The notes under the pieces were generated by a model. That model saw nothing but the letters and a program-made list of their open reading frames with translations. It was not told the DNA's origin and did not search any database. The translations under genes and the position numbers were made by a program. Below, piece by piece: positions 51,464 through 60,920 of a stretch of DNA of 64,000 bases. Source of the stretch: Sediminibacterium sp. KACHI17 (GTDB lineage Bacteria > Bacteroidota > Bacteroidia > Chitinophagales > Chitinophagaceae); assembly GCF_040362915.1 (NCBI RefSeq), contig NZ_AP029612.1, forward strand, positions 1,054,001 through 1,118,000, given 5' to 3'. Each line of letters opens with the position of its first letter. Positions within the stretch are counted from its first letter, which is position 1.

Positions 51464-52279
51464 ATGTCTGTTCATAAAGATGTCAAGAAAATCACTACCA
51501 ATACATTGCTGAAAATGAAGGCTGCGGGAGAGAAGATCTCCATGATCACAGCCTATGACTATTCCTTTGCACGTTTATTTGATGAAGCAGGTATCGATGT
51601 TGTTTTGGTGGGTGACAGTGCCAGTAACGTGATGGCCGGACATGAAACAACGGTGCCGATCACATTGGATCAAATGATCTACCATGCGCAGTGTGTTGTA
51701 AGAGGGATCGACCGCTCATTGGTAGTCGTGGATCTGCCTTTTGGGTCCTATCAATCAAACTCAGATATTGCCCTTGCCTCTGCCATACGTATCATGAAAG
51801 AAAGTGGCGCACATTCCATAAAGCTGGAGGGAGGATCAGAAGTGGTGGAAAGCATTCAAAGAATTGTATCAGCAGGCATCCCTGTTATGGGGCATCTTGG
51901 CTTGACGCCACAATCGATCTATAAATTCGGGACCTATAATGTGAGAGCCAAAGAAAATGAAGAGGCTGAAAAACTGAGAAAAGATGCCAAGTTATTAGAA
52001 GAAGCGGGCTGCTACGCGATCGTTTTGGAAAAAATACCCGCAGCATTGGCAACTGAAGTCAGCAACTCATTGACCATTCCTACTATTGGTATCGGTGCAG
52101 GCTCAGGCTGTGATGGACAGGTTTTGGTGATGCATGACATGCTGGGTATCAACAATACTTTTAAGCCTCGTTTTTTAAGACAGTACTTGAATTTACAGGA
52201 ACAGATACAGGGTGCTGTGGGTCAATATATTAAAGATGTAAAATCCGGAGATTTCCCATCAGAAAAAGAATCTTACTAA
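51464..52279 (+). CDS. panB: 3-methyl-2-oxobutanoate hydroxymethyltransferase
   Basis: First committed enzyme of pantothenate synthesis; makes ketopantoate from alpha-ketoisovalerate and methylene-THF. 271 residues, TIM barrel. [36 protein letters not shown] (Mg-binding Asp), [15 protein letters not shown] and [18 protein letters not shown] are all family motifs. A TACTTTG box (one base shorter than the consensus) lies about 50 bases upstream, so it probably has its own promoter after ppx. Confidence 0.97.
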   Translation: MSVHKDVKKITTNTLLKMKAAGEKISMITAYDYSFARLFDEAGIDVVLVGDSASNVMAGHETTVPITLDQMIYHAQCVVRGIDRSLVVVDLPFGSYQSNSDIALASAIRIMKESGAHSIKLEGGSEVVESIQRIVSAGIPVMGHLGLTPQSIYKFGTYNVRAKENEEAEKLRKDAKLLEEAGCYAIVLEKIPAALATEVSNSLTIPTIGIGAGSGCDGQVLVMHDMLGINNTFKPRFLRQYLNLQEQIQGAVGQYIKDVKSGDFPSEKESY

Positions 52280-52357
52280 ATCTTTACCGATGAAGACCCC
52301 TTCTTCACCCAAAATGATTGTTTATTTTCATCAGGAAAAATAGATTTGAGAAACACT

Positions 52358-53164
52358 ATGTTTCGATACAACGTCATACTCCTCATTTTTCTATCGCTGG
52401 GTATTATCCGGGTTTCCGATATACAGGCCAATGACTTTTGTGACACCCTACCCTTAAAGCATATTACTAACGGAGAATTAGATGATTGGGATCCGGCCTC
52501 CTTTGATATTGACGAAGTTTCAGGTATTCGTTTTGCTACAGAAAATGACAAGGAGAAATTATACGTTGCAATGTATATTGTCAATAAATCCGTGCAATCT
52601 AGAATTTCACAAGCGGGTATGCAGTTAATGATCGATATAAAAGGGAAAAAAAGAGAATCAACTTATATCGAATTCCCCGTTAAAAAAGAACCTTTAACTG
52701 CTTCCTTCAATCAAAATGTACAAGGGCAAGATCAATCATTTACCGATCGACTTGCAGCCAGTATGTTATTCTTGAAGAAAAAAGGATTCAAAGATCAGTT
52801 ACAAGATATAGAAATAGAGCCGGTTGGAACTGCTTCCGATATCCAACTATCATTTGGATGGGATGAAAGAAATATACTTTATATCGAGTATGAAATTCCA
52901 TTTAAAAGATTAGCATTAATGGAAGGTTTAACTGGCAAGGAAATCTCAGTTGGCTTTAAATTGAATGCACAAGAATCGCTTCCGCAGCCACCCTCCCCTG
53001 CTGTACCGATTGGATCATTCAATGCCAGACTGGTAGCTGTTCCAGCAGGGAGTATGCCCCCAGCTAGCAGCAGAACAAATGGTATTCAAAACAGCAACGC
53101 TGGTTCTACTAACAAAATATTGGAACCGCAACAATTATTTTGGATGAAACACGTGCTTAATTAG
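52358..53164 (+). CDS. exported protein of unknown function
   Basis: From the ATG at 52358, 268 residues with a signal peptide (hydrophobic 6-19, probable cleavage near QANDF). A TTG four codons earlier is possible. The body has LDDWDPASFDID, an AMYIVNKSVQSRI strand, then SFGWDERNILYIEYEIPF, which is reminiscent of DOMON or CBM9-like beta-sandwich domains that bind haem or sugars, but I cannot assign it. The end is Pro/Ser/Asn-rich and probably disordered. It precedes the LytS/LytTR pair by 44 bases and could be part of that signalling unit. Confidence 0.7.
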   Translation: MFRYNVILLIFLSLGIIRVSDIQANDFCDTLPLKHITNGELDDWDPASFDIDEVSGIRFATENDKEKLYVAMYIVNKSVQSRISQAGMQLMIDIKGKKRESTYIEFPVKKEPLTASFNQNVQGQDQSFTDRLAASMLFLKKKGFKDQLQDIEIEPVGTASDIQLSFGWDERNILYIEYEIPFKRLALMEGLTGKEISVGFKLNAQESLPQPPSPAVPIGSFNARLVAVPAGSMPPASSRTNGIQNSNAGSTNKILEPQQLFWMKHVLN

Positions 53165-53208
53165 TATTATTATATAACCTTATTCATTACCATCATTAAT
53201 CTGATCTT

Positions 53209-54294
53209 TTGACAAACGATAAAAAAATAATTACAGTCTTCACGCACATGGTTGCATGGGCTTGTTTTTTCTTTGTGCCTTATCTGGTCTTCTTTCCTCG
53301 TTTGAGAGAATTCAGTATGAGTGACAACATGCTCGCAACCATCATCTGCAATAATGTTTTCATTGTACTGTTCTATTATTTCAATACACATGTTCTCGTA
53401 CCGAAATTGTTGATCAATAAAAGATGGGGATGGTATATTCTTTCGATAGCAGCCTGTTTAACAGCTTTTCTGTTTTTGCCTAAAGAAATTGCCAATCTGA
53501 TTGTTGAACCTGAATTCATTCGTCAGAACAATGAGTTCATCCGAAACCCTGATTTCAAAGGCACTCCAAAACTTACGAGAGCACCCAGAAGAGCCAGACC
53601 TATTGCGGATCCATATAATACAGTCTTGTTCTTATTGGTATTTGCGTTTGGAACCTGTATCTCTGTAACCCAACGTTGGCTTAGAACAGAACAAACCAAA
53701 AAAGAAACAGAAAACGAAAAACTGAATACAGAGTTATCATTTCTGAAATCACAGGTAAACCCGCATTTCTTTTTCAACACCCTGAATAATATTTATTCGC
53801 TTGCAGTGGTAAGAAGTGAAAAAACAGCGCCTGCTGTGATGAAACTTTCATCCATTATGCGTTATATCCTTACAGAAACGGAACGTGATCTGGTACCTTT
53901 GAATAATGAGGTGGATTTCATTCATAACTTTATTGAATTACAACAAGTAAGACTAACAGATAAGGTGACCTTGCACTTTTCTGCCAAGGGAGATGTTGAC
54001 ACTATGTTGATTGCCCCTTTAATGTTCATACCATTTGTAGAGAATGCTTTTAAATACGGAGTGAGTACCAAAGAAGTATCAAAGATTGATATCTCAATTG
54101 ACACCAAGGACAACATCATTTATTTCTCAGCCACTAATAATATTGTTGCAGCGGATAATAGTTTAATGGAGAATACTGGCATTGGTATCAACAATGTTAA
54201 AAGAAGATTGGAACTAATGTATCCTGATCGCCATAAACTCATTACAACCATTGAAAACAACATTTACATTGTAAAATTGGAGATTACAACATGA
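53209..54294 (+). CDS. LytS/YehU-family sensor histidine kinase
   Basis: A 361-residue membrane kinase: four membrane segments (about 10-29, 42-58, 75-90 and 138-155), a coiled linker (160-180), and the His_kinase domain with phospho-His186 in NPHFFFNTLNNIYSL, then an HATPase region with PFVENAFKYGV and NTGIGINNVKRRLEL. The start is a TTG at 53209 because upstream codons hit a stop; an ATG 13 codons later would cut into the first helix. It pairs with the LytTR regulator that overlaps it by four bases (ATGA). Confidence 0.92.
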   Translation: MTNDKKIITVFTHMVAWACFFFVPYLVFFPRLREFSMSDNMLATIICNNVFIVLFYYFNTHVLVPKLLINKRWGWYILSIAACLTAFLFLPKEIANLIVEPEFIRQNNEFIRNPDFKGTPKLTRAPRRARPIADPYNTVLFLLVFAFGTCISVTQRWLRTEQTKKETENEKLNTELSFLKSQVNPHFFFNTLNNIYSLAVVRSEKTAPAVMKLSSIMRYILTETERDLVPLNNEVDFIHNFIELQQVRLTDKVTLHFSAKGDVDTMLIAPLMFIPFVENAFKYGVSTKEVSKIDISIDTKDNIIYFSATNNIVAADNSLMENTGIGINNVKRRLELMYPDRHKLITTIENNIYIVKLEITT

Positions 54295-54989
54295 TTCATT
54301 GTATTGCCATTGATGACGAGCCACTAGCATTACAACTGGTTCAGGAATATTGCGCGAAGATCTCTTTTCTGAAACTGGAAAAGACCTTTACCAATACCGA
54401 TGAAGCCATTGCCTATATGCAATCCAATACGGTCGATCTTTTATTTCTGGATATTCAAATGCCTGATATTACCGGTATTCAGTTTTATAAAGGTTTATCT
54501 GAAAAACCGCCGGTGATCTTTACCACTGCATATAAAGATTTTGCAGTAGAAGGTTTTAATGTAGACGCGGTTGATTATCTGCTCAAGCCTTTTGAATATG
54601 ATCGTTTTTTAAAAGCTTGTTATAAAGCTAAGGAATACATCGAATTCCTTAGCTCTCAGGAAGTGCAGCTGAATTCACTCTTTATAAAAGTGAATTATGA
54701 GATCATGAAGATCAACCTGAAAGACATTGATCTGATTGAAGCACTCGATGATTATATCAAGATCTATATCAAACCCAACCCGGTACTAACGCTGATGACA
54801 TTAAAAAGTATTCAGGAAAAATTACCGCCGCGTGATTTTGTGAGGGTTCACCGTTCATTCATCATTCCTATTGCAAAAATTGAAAAATTCAGCAAATCAA
54901 AAGTATGGATCGCAGGTAAAGAAATACCTATCGGCAGCAGCTACAGCAGTGTGTACGATCAGTTATTAGAAATTTCAAAAACAAAGTAG
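54291..54989 (+). CDS. LytTR-family response regulator
   Basis: A 232-residue response regulator: receiver domain (IDDEP at 8-12, phospho-acceptor Asp54 in LLFLDIQMPD, Lys near LLKPFEYDRF) and a C-terminal LytTR DNA-binding domain (IKVNYEIMKINLKDIDLIEA to FVRVHRSFIIPIAKI). It is coupled to the kinase gene by an ATGA overlap. In Bacteroidota such pairs usually act on neighbouring genes; the exported protein upstream is the nearest candidate. A two-step terminator follows at 55103-55144. Confidence 0.94.
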   Translation: MIHCIAIDDEPLALQLVQEYCAKISFLKLEKTFTNTDEAIAYMQSNTVDLLFLDIQMPDITGIQFYKGLSEKPPVIFTTAYKDFAVEGFNVDAVDYLLKPFEYDRFLKACYKAKEYIEFLSSQEVQLNSLFIKVNYEIMKINLKDIDLIEALDDYIKIYIKPNPVLTLMTLKSIQEKLPPRDFVRVHRSFIIPIAKIEKFSKSKVWIAGKEIPIGSSYSSVYDQLLEISKTK

Positions 54990-55102
54990 CCATTCCCCGA
55001 TTTTGATAAGCCCCTCACCTATCAATCGGCGAAAAAAATAAACAAAAAGATAGTTTTACTCTGTAAATGCTGAAAGGCGTTTCATGCAGGGTTTTAGATA
55101 AT

Positions 55103-55144
55103 AAAGTATCACAAAGTTGTTCTCAACACGGTGATACTTTTTTT
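55103..55144 (+). terminator. intrinsic terminator after the LytS/LytTR operon
   Basis: AAAGTATCAC (55103-55112) pairs with GTGATACTTT (55131-55140), with an inner GTTG-TTCT-CAAC hairpin in the loop, followed by T residues to 55144. It lies 114 bases after the regulator stop and before the aldehyde dehydrogenase gene. Confidence 0.9.
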
Positions 55145-55208
55145 ATGCCTGTCAATCTCTTCAGGTGCTCTTTTTTGAATCCATTACCTTTACCAAAATT
55201 TAACCTGC

Positions 55209-56732
55209 ATGGATTTTTTAGCACAATTAGGTATTCAGTCTGTAAATCCCGGTGCATCTACCGGTACTCAATGGATCGATAGTAAAGCCTCTGTTATCAG
55301 CTCCTCTTCTCCTGTTGATGGTAAATTGATCGGTACAGTTCAGTCAACTGATGAAGCTACTTATCAAACAGTTGTACAACAGTCTGCAAAAGCATTTGAA
55401 AGTTGGCGTGAATGGCCTGCACCCAAACGTGGTGAAGTAGTTCGCCAGGTAGGCGAAGCTTTGCGCAAGTACAAAGAGTCTTTAGGTAAATTGGTGAGTT
55501 ATGAAATGGGCAAAAGTTTACAAGAAGGATATGGAGAAGTTCAGGAGATGATCGATATCTGTGATTTTGCAGTGGGATTATCCAGACAATTACATGGTCT
55601 GACCATGCATAGTGAAAGACCCAAACACCGTATGTATGAACAATGGCATCCATTAGGTATCACCGGTATTATTTCTGCTTTTAATTTCCCTGTTGCAGTA
55701 TGGAGCTGGAATGCAGCCTTGGCATGGGTTTGTGGCAATACTACGATCTGGAAACCCAGTGAGAAAACGCCGCTTTGCTCTATTGCTGTACAAAATATTG
55801 TTGCAGAAGTTTTCAAAAACAATCAGGTTCCTGAAGGCGTGAACTGTCTGATACAAGGAGCCCGCGAAGTAGGTGAATGGATGAGCAATGATAATCGGAT
55901 TCCATTGATCTCTGCAACAGGTTCTACCAGAATGGGTAAGATCGTTGCCGCAACAGTGGCTGCCAGACTTGGAAAAACCATTTTGGAATTGGGTGGTAAT
56001 AATGCCATTATCATTTCAAAAGAAGCAGATCTGGATATGGCTTTGATCGGTTGCGTATTTGGGGCCGTAGGTACTGCCGGACAACGATGCACCACTACCC
56101 GTAGATTGATCATTCATGAATCGGTATATGAAACCTTCAAAGCGAAATTGGTGAAGGCTTATGGACAATTGAGGATTGGTGACCCATTGGATACAAAAAA
56201 CCATGTAGGGCCATTGATCGATCAGGAGGCAGTACAATTGTATCTTAAGTCGATCGAAGCCTGTAAAGAACAAGGTGGTCGATTCATTGTGGAAGGGGGT
56301 GTATTAAATGGTAGCGGATATGAAAGCGGTTGTTATGTAAAACCATGTATCGCTGAAGCAGAAAATCATTTCCCGGTAGTACAACACGAAACATTTGCTC
56401 CGATCTTATACATCATGAAATATAGCGATCTGAATGAAGCGATCTCTTTTCAGAATCATGTACCGCAAGGACTTTCTTCTGCGATCATGACCTTAAACAT
56501 GCGAGAAGCAGAACAATTCCTTTCACATGCAGGAAGTGATTGTGGTATCGCGAATGTAAATATTGGTACCAGCGGTGCTGAAATTGGTGGTGCTTTTGGT
56601 GGTGAAAAAGAAACCGGTGGCGGAAGAGAAAGTGGCAGTGATGCATGGAAAGCTTATATGCGTCGCCAAACCAATACCATCAATTGGAGTACACAATTGC
56701 CTTTAGCTCAAGGCATTCAATTTGACCTTTAA
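55209..56732 (+). CDS. aldehyde dehydrogenase, antiquitin (ALDH7)-like
   Basis: NAD(P)-dependent aldehyde dehydrogenase of 507 residues. The general base is in ILELGGNNAIII and the catalytic cysteine in GTAGQRCTTTRR; FNFPVAVWSWN and WKPSEKTPL line the cofactor site. NIGTSGAEIGGAFGGEKETGG near the end is typical of antiquitin/alpha-aminoadipic semialdehyde dehydrogenase, a lysine-catabolic enzyme; a related role on another semialdehyde cannot be excluded. The start gives the usual N-terminus. The DinB gene follows 10 bases later. Confidence 0.92.
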   Translation: MDFLAQLGIQSVNPGASTGTQWIDSKASVISSSSPVDGKLIGTVQSTDEATYQTVVQQSAKAFESWREWPAPKRGEVVRQVGEALRKYKESLGKLVSYEMGKSLQEGYGEVQEMIDICDFAVGLSRQLHGLTMHSERPKHRMYEQWHPLGITGIISAFNFPVAVWSWNAALAWVCGNTTIWKPSEKTPLCSIAVQNIVAEVFKNNQVPEGVNCLIQGAREVGEWMSNDNRIPLISATGSTRMGKIVAATVAARLGKTILELGGNNAIIISKEADLDMALIGCVFGAVGTAGQRCTTTRRLIIHESVYETFKAKLVKAYGQLRIGDPLDTKNHVGPLIDQEAVQLYLKSIEACKEQGGRFIVEGGVLNGSGYESGCYVKPCIAEAENHFPVVQHETFAPILYIMKYSDLNEAISFQNHVPQGLSSAIMTLNMREAEQFLSHAGSDCGIANVNIGTSGAEIGGAFGGEKETGGGRESGSDAWKAYMRRQTNTINWSTQLPLAQGIQFDL

Positions 56733-56742
56733 TTGTATTGAT

Positions 56743-57264
56743 ATGCATATCTCCGTATCAGATGCCGTCAACCTCTTAAGCAGAACACCTCAATTATTAG
56801 AAGATCTGCTGCTGGATATTCCCGACGCTTTACTTCATGCCAATGAAGGAGGTGATAGCTGGAGTCCTTACGATGTGGTGGGGCATCTGATACACGGAGA
56901 AAAAACAGATTGGATACCGAGGATGAAGATCTGTTTATCGGATGACAATCATAAAACCTTCACTCCTTTTGATCGCTTTGCACAATTTGAAGATAGCAAG
57001 GGTAAAAGCATTCTTGAGTTACTGAAAACATTTCGCTCACTTCGTGAAGAAAATCTCACCATACTGAATGATTTTCAGCTCAGTCCTGCAGATTTTGAAA
57101 GAACGGCCATCCACCCTGCTTTCGGAACAGTGACACTTCAGCAACTATTGGCTACATGGGTGGTACACGATCAGAATCATATTTATCAGATCACAAGAAC
57201 CATTTCACATCAATACCGGGAAGAGACAGGACCTTGGAAAGCGTATCTCAGAATCATACAATAA
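56743..57264 (+). CDS. DinB-like protein
   Basis: A 173-residue four-helix protein of the DinB/YfiT superfamily from the ATG at 56743. Candidate metal ligands are the His in VVGHLIHGEKTDW and the two His in VVHDQNHIYQI, the positions where the fold binds a divalent metal. In this superfamily some members are thiol (bacillithiol or mycothiol) transferases; the substrate is unknown here. It closely follows the aldehyde dehydrogenase gene. Another DinB protein lies at 59658. Confidence 0.85.
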   Translation: MHISVSDAVNLLSRTPQLLEDLLLDIPDALLHANEGGDSWSPYDVVGHLIHGEKTDWIPRMKICLSDDNHKTFTPFDRFAQFEDSKGKSILELLKTFRSLREENLTILNDFQLSPADFERTAIHPAFGTVTLQQLLATWVVHDQNHIYQITRTISHQYREETGPWKAYLRIIQ

Positions 57265-57320
57265 ACAACTGAACCTGTTCAAGTGTAGATTGTAGTACAG
57301 AAAAATACAACACTGTAACT

Positions 57321-57800
57321 ATGGTAATAAAAAAGAACGCCATCATCGATCAGTCTGATGGCATGCACTTTATTGGCATTGATACACCAACAGCAGAAAA
57401 GTTTAGTAAAAAGGGAATCAAAAGATGTATTTGTATACTCAATGGGAAATCGAGTTTACATGTTGCATTACAGTCTAGAAAAGAAGAGGGTTATATTATT
57501 TATATTAGTAAGCGGGTATTAAAAGAATTGAACCTGAAAAAAGGAGTAACCGTACAACTTGAATTAAAAGAAGATAAAAGTACATTTCAATTTGAAGAAG
57601 CCATAGAATGGACTGAAGTGCTTGAAACAGATCCTGAGGCTAAAATTATCTTCGATCAACTCACTCCCGGTAATAAAAGAAGTATTCTCTATTTGATTAC
57701 CCGTATAAAATCTTCCGATAAAAGAATCGAACGGTCTTTGCATATTGCCGAGCAACTCAAAAGGGGTATACACAGTGCAGCTAAGCTGCTGAAAAAATAG
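57321..57800 (+). CDS. YdeI/OmpD-associated (DUF1905) family protein
   Basis: A 159-residue protein: N-terminal DUF1905-like beta-barrel (FIGIDTPTAEKFSKKG to VTVQLELKEDKS) and a C-terminal helical YdeI-type region (SILYLITRIKSSDKRIERSLHIAEQL). The family is called bacteriocin-protection in some annotations, but the evidence for that role is thin and I do not assign it. It stands alone between the DinB gene and the subtilisin-like protease gene; the 162 bases after it contain no repeat array and no clear terminator. Confidence 0.8.
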   Translation: MVIKKNAIIDQSDGMHFIGIDTPTAEKFSKKGIKRCICILNGKSSLHVALQSRKEEGYIIYISKRVLKELNLKKGVTVQLELKEDKSTFQFEEAIEWTEVLETDPEAKIIFDQLTPGNKRSILYLITRIKSSDKRIERSLHIAEQLKRGIHSAAKLLKK

Positions 57801-57962
57801 ACCTTGATCCACTCCCGAAATTTGTTAAGAAAAACTAAAAAAAGAAGTGTTATCAATAGGGCGCTATTGCAACTGCGCCAAGATTTTCCTAAATCACGCT
57901 GCAGCGGTTAATTTTTCATTATCATTACGGAAATTTGTGCTGATCGTTAAACTATACATTCG

Positions 57963-59651
57963 ATGCTTCGCGGGATACTCAGTTTATTAGCCATACCCTT
58001 TTCTGCGCTTATTGTACATGCGCAACAGGTACCTAAGGCCTGGTTTCAAATGGATTACAATAAGGATTCATTCTACGGGATCAGTTTATACAAAGCCTAC
58101 GATTTTTTAAAAGAGCGTAACAAAAAAAGTGAACCGATCATTGTTGCTGTATTGGACTCAGGTATCGATACAACGCATGAAGACTTAAAGCCGGTGCTTT
58201 GGCGCAACCCAAAAGAAATTCCTGGAAACAATAAAGACGATGACGGTAATGGATATATAGATGATGTGTACGGATGGAATTTTTTAGGAAATAAAGATGG
58301 TAGAAATATTAAAAAAGCATCCGATGAGCGCTCAAGGGTTTTTCATAGATGGAAAGATCAGTTCGCTAATAAAAATTTGAATCCGGAAGAAATGACGGAA
58401 AAACAGCGTGAACAATTCTTTATCTGGAAAAAAGCCTTGAACCAGATGAATTTCAGTCATGAAGAGCAAATGGAATTGATGTTTGTTGAAGTGACTGCGA
58501 AAGCCTTAAAAAAGCATGATAAGATCTTACGTCAGGAAATGGGCTGTGAAGAATATACCTGTGAAAAATTGGAGCAGTTTCAACCCGTCAGTAAAATGGG
58601 TAAAGAAGCAAAGCTGGGTTTTCTTACCTGCATGAAGATGATCGGATTGGATGCTGAAGAAAAAAACACGGTACTGTTAACACAGTTGGAAGAATATATT
58701 GATGGGAAAAAGACAGCTTTTGAATCCAAAGAAAAAGCACCAAGAGATTATCGCGCTGAGATCATCGGCGATAATTACTACAACTTGAATGACCGCTTTT
58801 ATGGTAACGGAGATGTAATGGGACCCAACCCTGATCACGGCACCCATGTTAGTGGACTGATCGCTGCTCAGCGAAACAATGGTATTGGTATTGATGGTGT
58901 TGCAGATAATGTACGCATCATGATGTTGCGTGTGGTTCCGGATGGTGATGAATATGATAAAGATATTGCTCTGGCCATTCGTTATGCAGTAGATCATGGT
59001 GCCAAAGTGATCAACATGAGTTTCGGAAAATCTTTCTCCCCGGAAAAGAACTGGGTAGACAGTGCAATACGCTATGCAGAGCAAAAAGATGTATTGGTAT
59101 TACATTCATCCGGAAATGATGGAGACAATATTGATGAGAAAGAAGTTTATCCAAACCCATGGCTGCAAGAATGGAACACTTTAGCCAGCAACTATATTAC
59201 GGTTGGTGCCAGCAGTGATCCAAAGATCACAGGCAGTATCACGGCTGAATTCAGTAATTATGGTAAAGAAAAAGTAGATCTTTTTGCACCAGGTGTGAAG
59301 ATCTATTCTACAATGCCCGGAGGGAATAAATATGGTAACCAGCAAGGAACCAGTATGGCCACTCCAATTGTAAGTGGTATTGCAGCGATGATACGTTCGT
59401 ACTACCCGCAACTATCAGCGGTACAAGTAAAACAGATCATCGAAAAATCGGTATTGATTCCGGAATCATCTGCCTACTGTTTCCGTCCGGGTGAAAAAGC
59501 CAGTATTGTTCCATTTAATCAATTATCCAGAACCGGAGGTATTGTGAATGCCTACAATGCCATGGTGGCGGCTGAGCAGTGGATACAACAAGCGAATAAG
59601 CCTGCAACAGAAACCAAGACCACGAACGTTAAGAAAAATAAGTCCCACTAA
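57963..59651 (+). CDS. subtilisin-like S8 serine protease, exported
   Basis: A 562-residue secreted protease with a signal peptide (about 1-20, IVHAQQ). Catalytic triad: Asp65 in VAVLDSGIDTTHED, His292 in DHGTHVSGLIAA and Ser464 in GTSMATPIVSG; Asp and His are 227 residues apart, against about 30 in subtilisin, because of a charged helical insertion (about 105-270). There is no obvious propeptide and no type IX secretion C-terminal domain, so it probably stays in the periplasm. The second DinB gene follows six bases after the stop. Confidence 0.93.
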   Translation: MLRGILSLLAIPFSALIVHAQQVPKAWFQMDYNKDSFYGISLYKAYDFLKERNKKSEPIIVAVLDSGIDTTHEDLKPVLWRNPKEIPGNNKDDDGNGYIDDVYGWNFLGNKDGRNIKKASDERSRVFHRWKDQFANKNLNPEEMTEKQREQFFIWKKALNQMNFSHEEQMELMFVEVTAKALKKHDKILRQEMGCEEYTCEKLEQFQPVSKMGKEAKLGFLTCMKMIGLDAEEKNTVLLTQLEEYIDGKKTAFESKEKAPRDYRAEIIGDNYYNLNDRFYGNGDVMGPNPDHGTHVSGLIAAQRNNGIGIDGVADNVRIMMLRVVPDGDEYDKDIALAIRYAVDHGAKVINMSFGKSFSPEKNWVDSAIRYAEQKDVLVLHSSGNDGDNIDEKEVYPNPWLQEWNTLASNYITVGASSDPKITGSITAEFSNYGKEKVDLFAPGVKIYSTMPGGNKYGNQQGTSMATPIVSGIAAMIRSYYPQLSAVQVKQIIEKSVLIPESSAYCFRPGEKASIVPFNQLSRTGGIVNAYNAMVAAEQWIQQANKPATETKTTNVKKNKSH

Positions 59652-59657
59652 TTATTT

Positions 59658-60167
59658 ATGAGCAGACCGCAACCCGGTGAGTACAACTCATTTTTTGAGC
59701 GATACATCAACCAAACAAAAGCACAGAATGCACATGCATTGCTGGAAGAATTGACTACCGTTCTCGAACACTTCTATACAACATTACCCGAATCAAAAGC
59801 TGATTATGCTTATGCGCCCGGTAAGTGGACCTTAAAAGAAGTGTTACAACATGTAACAGATACAGAAAGAATCTTCAGCTATCGCTTACTAAGGATAGCC
59901 AGAAAAGATACTACTCCTCTCCCTTCTTTTGAAGAGAATGATTATGTAGCCAATGCTGATGCCAATCGCAGAAGTTTTGATGCGATCAAACAAGAGTTTT
60001 TGGCTGTCAGAAAATCCAGTAATCTACTGATCGAATCACTTACAGAATCACAACTAAATAATAGAGGTATTGTAAGTGGCACAGAAACTTCAGCCAATGC
60101 CATCGCTTTCATATTGTTTGGACATTTGATGCATCATAAGGCTGTGATTGAAGAGCGATACCTTTAA
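59658..60167 (+). CDS. DinB family protein
   Basis: A 169-residue four-helix DinB-like protein. YAPGKWTLKEVLQHVTDTERIFSYR carries the first metal His, and FGHLMHHKAVIEERYL at the end carries the other ligands, the usual HxxxH-type arrangement of the superfamily. Function unknown. It is close behind the S8 protease gene (six bases) and probably co-transcribed. It differs clearly from the DinB protein at 56743, so this is not a recent duplication. Confidence 0.88.
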   Translation: MSRPQPGEYNSFFERYINQTKAQNAHALLEELTTVLEHFYTTLPESKADYAYAPGKWTLKEVLQHVTDTERIFSYRLLRIARKDTTPLPSFEENDYVANADANRRSFDAIKQEFLAVRKSSNLLIESLTESQLNNRGIVSGTETSANAIAFILFGHLMHHKAVIEERYL

Positions 60168-60183
60168 ATACATTTTCCTATAA

Positions 60184-60219
60184 AAAAGAAAAGGACTTCA
60201 ATTGAAGTCCTTTTCTTTT
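60184..60219. terminator. bidirectional terminator: perfect 36-base palindrome
   Basis: Positions 60184-60219 form a perfect palindrome of 18 base pairs (centre between 60201 and 60202). It has a GC-containing core GGACTTC and A- or T-rich ends, so it can stop transcription from the DinB side and from the yceI side. Unlike the convergent pairs before 28 kb, no short-word array accompanies it. Confidence 0.9.
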
Positions 60220-60235
60220 ATGCGATCAGTTATGC

Positions 60236-60796
60236 TTATTTAGCAAACAAATGAATTGCCAATTGTACGTCTTTAGCAGGGCCATTGTACAAGATTCCGA
60301 ATGCAGTTCTGTCTACGCTGAAATAAGCCTGACCAAACAGACCTTTTTCACTTGCGCTACGAATATTTGCATTGAATTTTACTGCAACAGTAGCTCCTTT
60401 GATGTTCAGGTTACCGCTGATCTCGCAAGTACCTTCTCCGGTATAATTTACACCTGTAATAGTGTAAGTAGCTTCACCAAATTTAGCTACATCAAAAAAG
60501 TCAGCAGACTTCAGGTGACCAGCCAATCTGTCTCCGGCACCATCTGTTACTTTCAGGTTAGCCAGGTCAATTACAAAGCTACCACCAGTCAGTTTACCGT
60601 TCTCAACTTGTACTTGTCCACTTTTTACAGTGAAAGAACCGGTATGAAAGTCGCCGGCTTTAGAACCGATCCAATCAACACGGCTTTTCTCAGCCACAAC
60701 ATTCAAAGTGGTAGGTGCTTTTTTGTTTTCACCCGTAAAAGAAGAAAGGCCGATCAATAATGCGGCACTCATCAAGGTCAAAAATGCTTTTTTCAT
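60236..60796 (-). CDS. YceI family periplasmic lipid-binding protein
   Basis: A 186-residue protein with a signal peptide (residues 1-22, LIGLSSFTGEN) and a lipocalin-like YceI barrel: KSRVDWIGSKAGDFHTGSF, GGSFVIDLANLKVTD, LAGHLKSADFFDVAKFGEATY and FGILYNGPAKDVQLAIHLF. YceI proteins bind polyisoprenoids or similar lipids in the periplasm; the physiological ligand is unknown. Single gene, ended by the palindromic terminator, divergent from sucC. Confidence 0.92.
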   Translation of the reverse strand: MKKAFLTLMSAALLIGLSSFTGENKKAPTTLNVVAEKSRVDWIGSKAGDFHTGSFTVKSGQVQVENGKLTGGSFVIDLANLKVTDGAGDRLAGHLKSADFFDVAKFGEATYTITGVNYTGEGTCEISGNLNIKGATVAVKFNANIRSASEKGLFGQAYFSVDRTAFGILYNGPAKDVQLAIHLFAK

Positions 60797-60920
60797 AATG
60801 TTTTTCGTTTTTACAGTTTTTGAAGCTTCCGTAAAATTAGGGGAATTAATGTTACAACAATAAAATTTCGCCTTAAATCTGAATGCCTGATTCTCTTATC
60901 TTCGCAAAAATTTTTCCCGT

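Noticed and set aside
55067-55282. 71-codon frame before the aldehyde dehydrogenase gene
   Set aside because: It contains the intrinsic terminator hairpin and overlaps the start of the dehydrogenase gene in another frame.
57321-57800. Bacteriocin immunity function for the YdeI-like protein
   Set aside because: This label rests on weak family naming; no bacteriocin gene is near.
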